64,000 nt of DNA from Lentzea cavernae. Lineage in GTDB: Bacteria; Actinomycetota; Actinomycetes; Mycobacteriales; Pseudonocardiaceae. The notes under the pieces are model-generated. The model did no database searches, was not told the DNA's origin, and saw only the letters and a list, made by a program, of their open reading frames with translations. This document shows positions 63,837 to 64,000 of the stretch, one piece after another (the stretch's first letter is position 1; every line of letters starts with the position of its first letter). The DNA lies in NCBI RefSeq assembly GCF_014653695.1, contig NZ_BNAR01000007.1:124001-188000 (forward strand). The letters are read 5' to 3'. The translations under genes were made by a program, and so were the position numbers.

Positions 63837-64000
63837 GGCGGCCGGTCTTCGAGGCCCAGCGCTCGAAGAGCACCGTGCCGAACGGCGGGATGCTCGACAG
63901 CAGGCCGAGGACCAGCGTGCGGGCGTCCCACTTCAGCGGCTCCTTCGTCATCAGGGTGACGAGGATGAAGGCGACGAAGACGAAGCCGTGGATCGGACCG
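63808..64000 (-). CDS. DUF3817 membrane protein (partial, 5' end beyond the window)
   Basis: The 63 C-terminal residues visible read PIHGFVFVAFILVTLMTKEP and LGLLSSIPPFGTVLFERWA, typical of DUF3817 integral membrane proteins. The stop is the TGA at 63808-63810. The start lies beyond base 64000. Function is unknown. Confidence 0.8.
   Translation of the reverse strand, partial: GPIHGFVFVAFILVTLMTKEPLKWDARTLVLGLLSSIPPFGTVLFERWASKTGRLTEPAAEQL

Noticed and set aside
1..64000. tRNA and rRNA genes
   Set aside because: Reading through the intergenic gaps I found no cloverleaf or rRNA-like segment; a tRNA scan would be needed to be certain.

Overview
This window comes from a high-GC actinobacterium, most likely Pseudonocardiales (the Lentzea/Saccharothrix/Amycolatopsis neighbourhood). 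The assignment rests on GC-rich third positions, frequent GTG starts, ATGA/GTGA stop-start overlaps, DUF6230/DUF6114 and SCO6745-family genes, and gene order recalled to match the mycobacterial Rv3024c-Rv3041c region. No rRNA, tRNA, CRISPR array or prophage was recognised.

Region 1 (1-31.6 kb) is a conserved core. mnmA, a cysteine desulfurase, an MFS transporter, a PlsC acyltransferase and an OlsB-like N-acyltransferase form a tightly overlapping minus-strand operon, with etfBA upstream. A DegV protein, a 49-aa protein and a PEP-mutase-family enzyme follow. Next is an unrecognised three-gene envelope cluster (coiled-coil DivIVA-like, OmpA-like, membrane-anchored Pro/Glu repeat protein), then a second DegV and a TetR-controlled membrane protein with visible operators. 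14.2-19.7 kb holds a methyltransferase, GH57 branching enzyme, GT4 glucosyltransferase, SGNH hydrolase and left-handed beta-helix acyltransferase; this resembles the mycobacterial methylglucose lipopolysaccharide locus. A GH92 alpha-mannosidase, a beta-helix membrane protein, a second TetR/operator module, two methyltransferases, an enoyl-CoA hydratase and an ABC ATPase complete the region.

Region 2 (31.7-51.8 kb) is dominated by alpha-glucan/trehalose metabolism: glgX, glgP, glgE, treS, maltokinase and glgB. Together they would make branched alpha-glucan through TreS, Mak, GlgE and GlgB, with GlgP and GlgX degrading it. Two paralogous Ser/Thr kinases with a shared extracellular domain lie between glgP and glgE. 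A TnpB (IS200/IS605-type) element sits between treS and mak. Between glgX and this cluster lies a cysteine dioxygenase-rhodanese operon. A short Cys-containing leader ORF and two mutually exclusive hairpins precede it, a candidate cysteine-sensing attenuator.

Region 3 (51.8-64 kb) is more variable. Two paralogous lipoprotein metallopeptidases flank a DUF6230-DUF6114-secreted protein operon. They are followed by an ArsR-acetyltransferase fusion, a very long nested inverted repeat, a thioredoxin-like/TPR protein, an SCO6745-family protein, a thiamine-binding-like protein, a MarR regulator, three tandem overlapping APH-fold kinase paralogues, and a DUF3817 gene cut by the window end.
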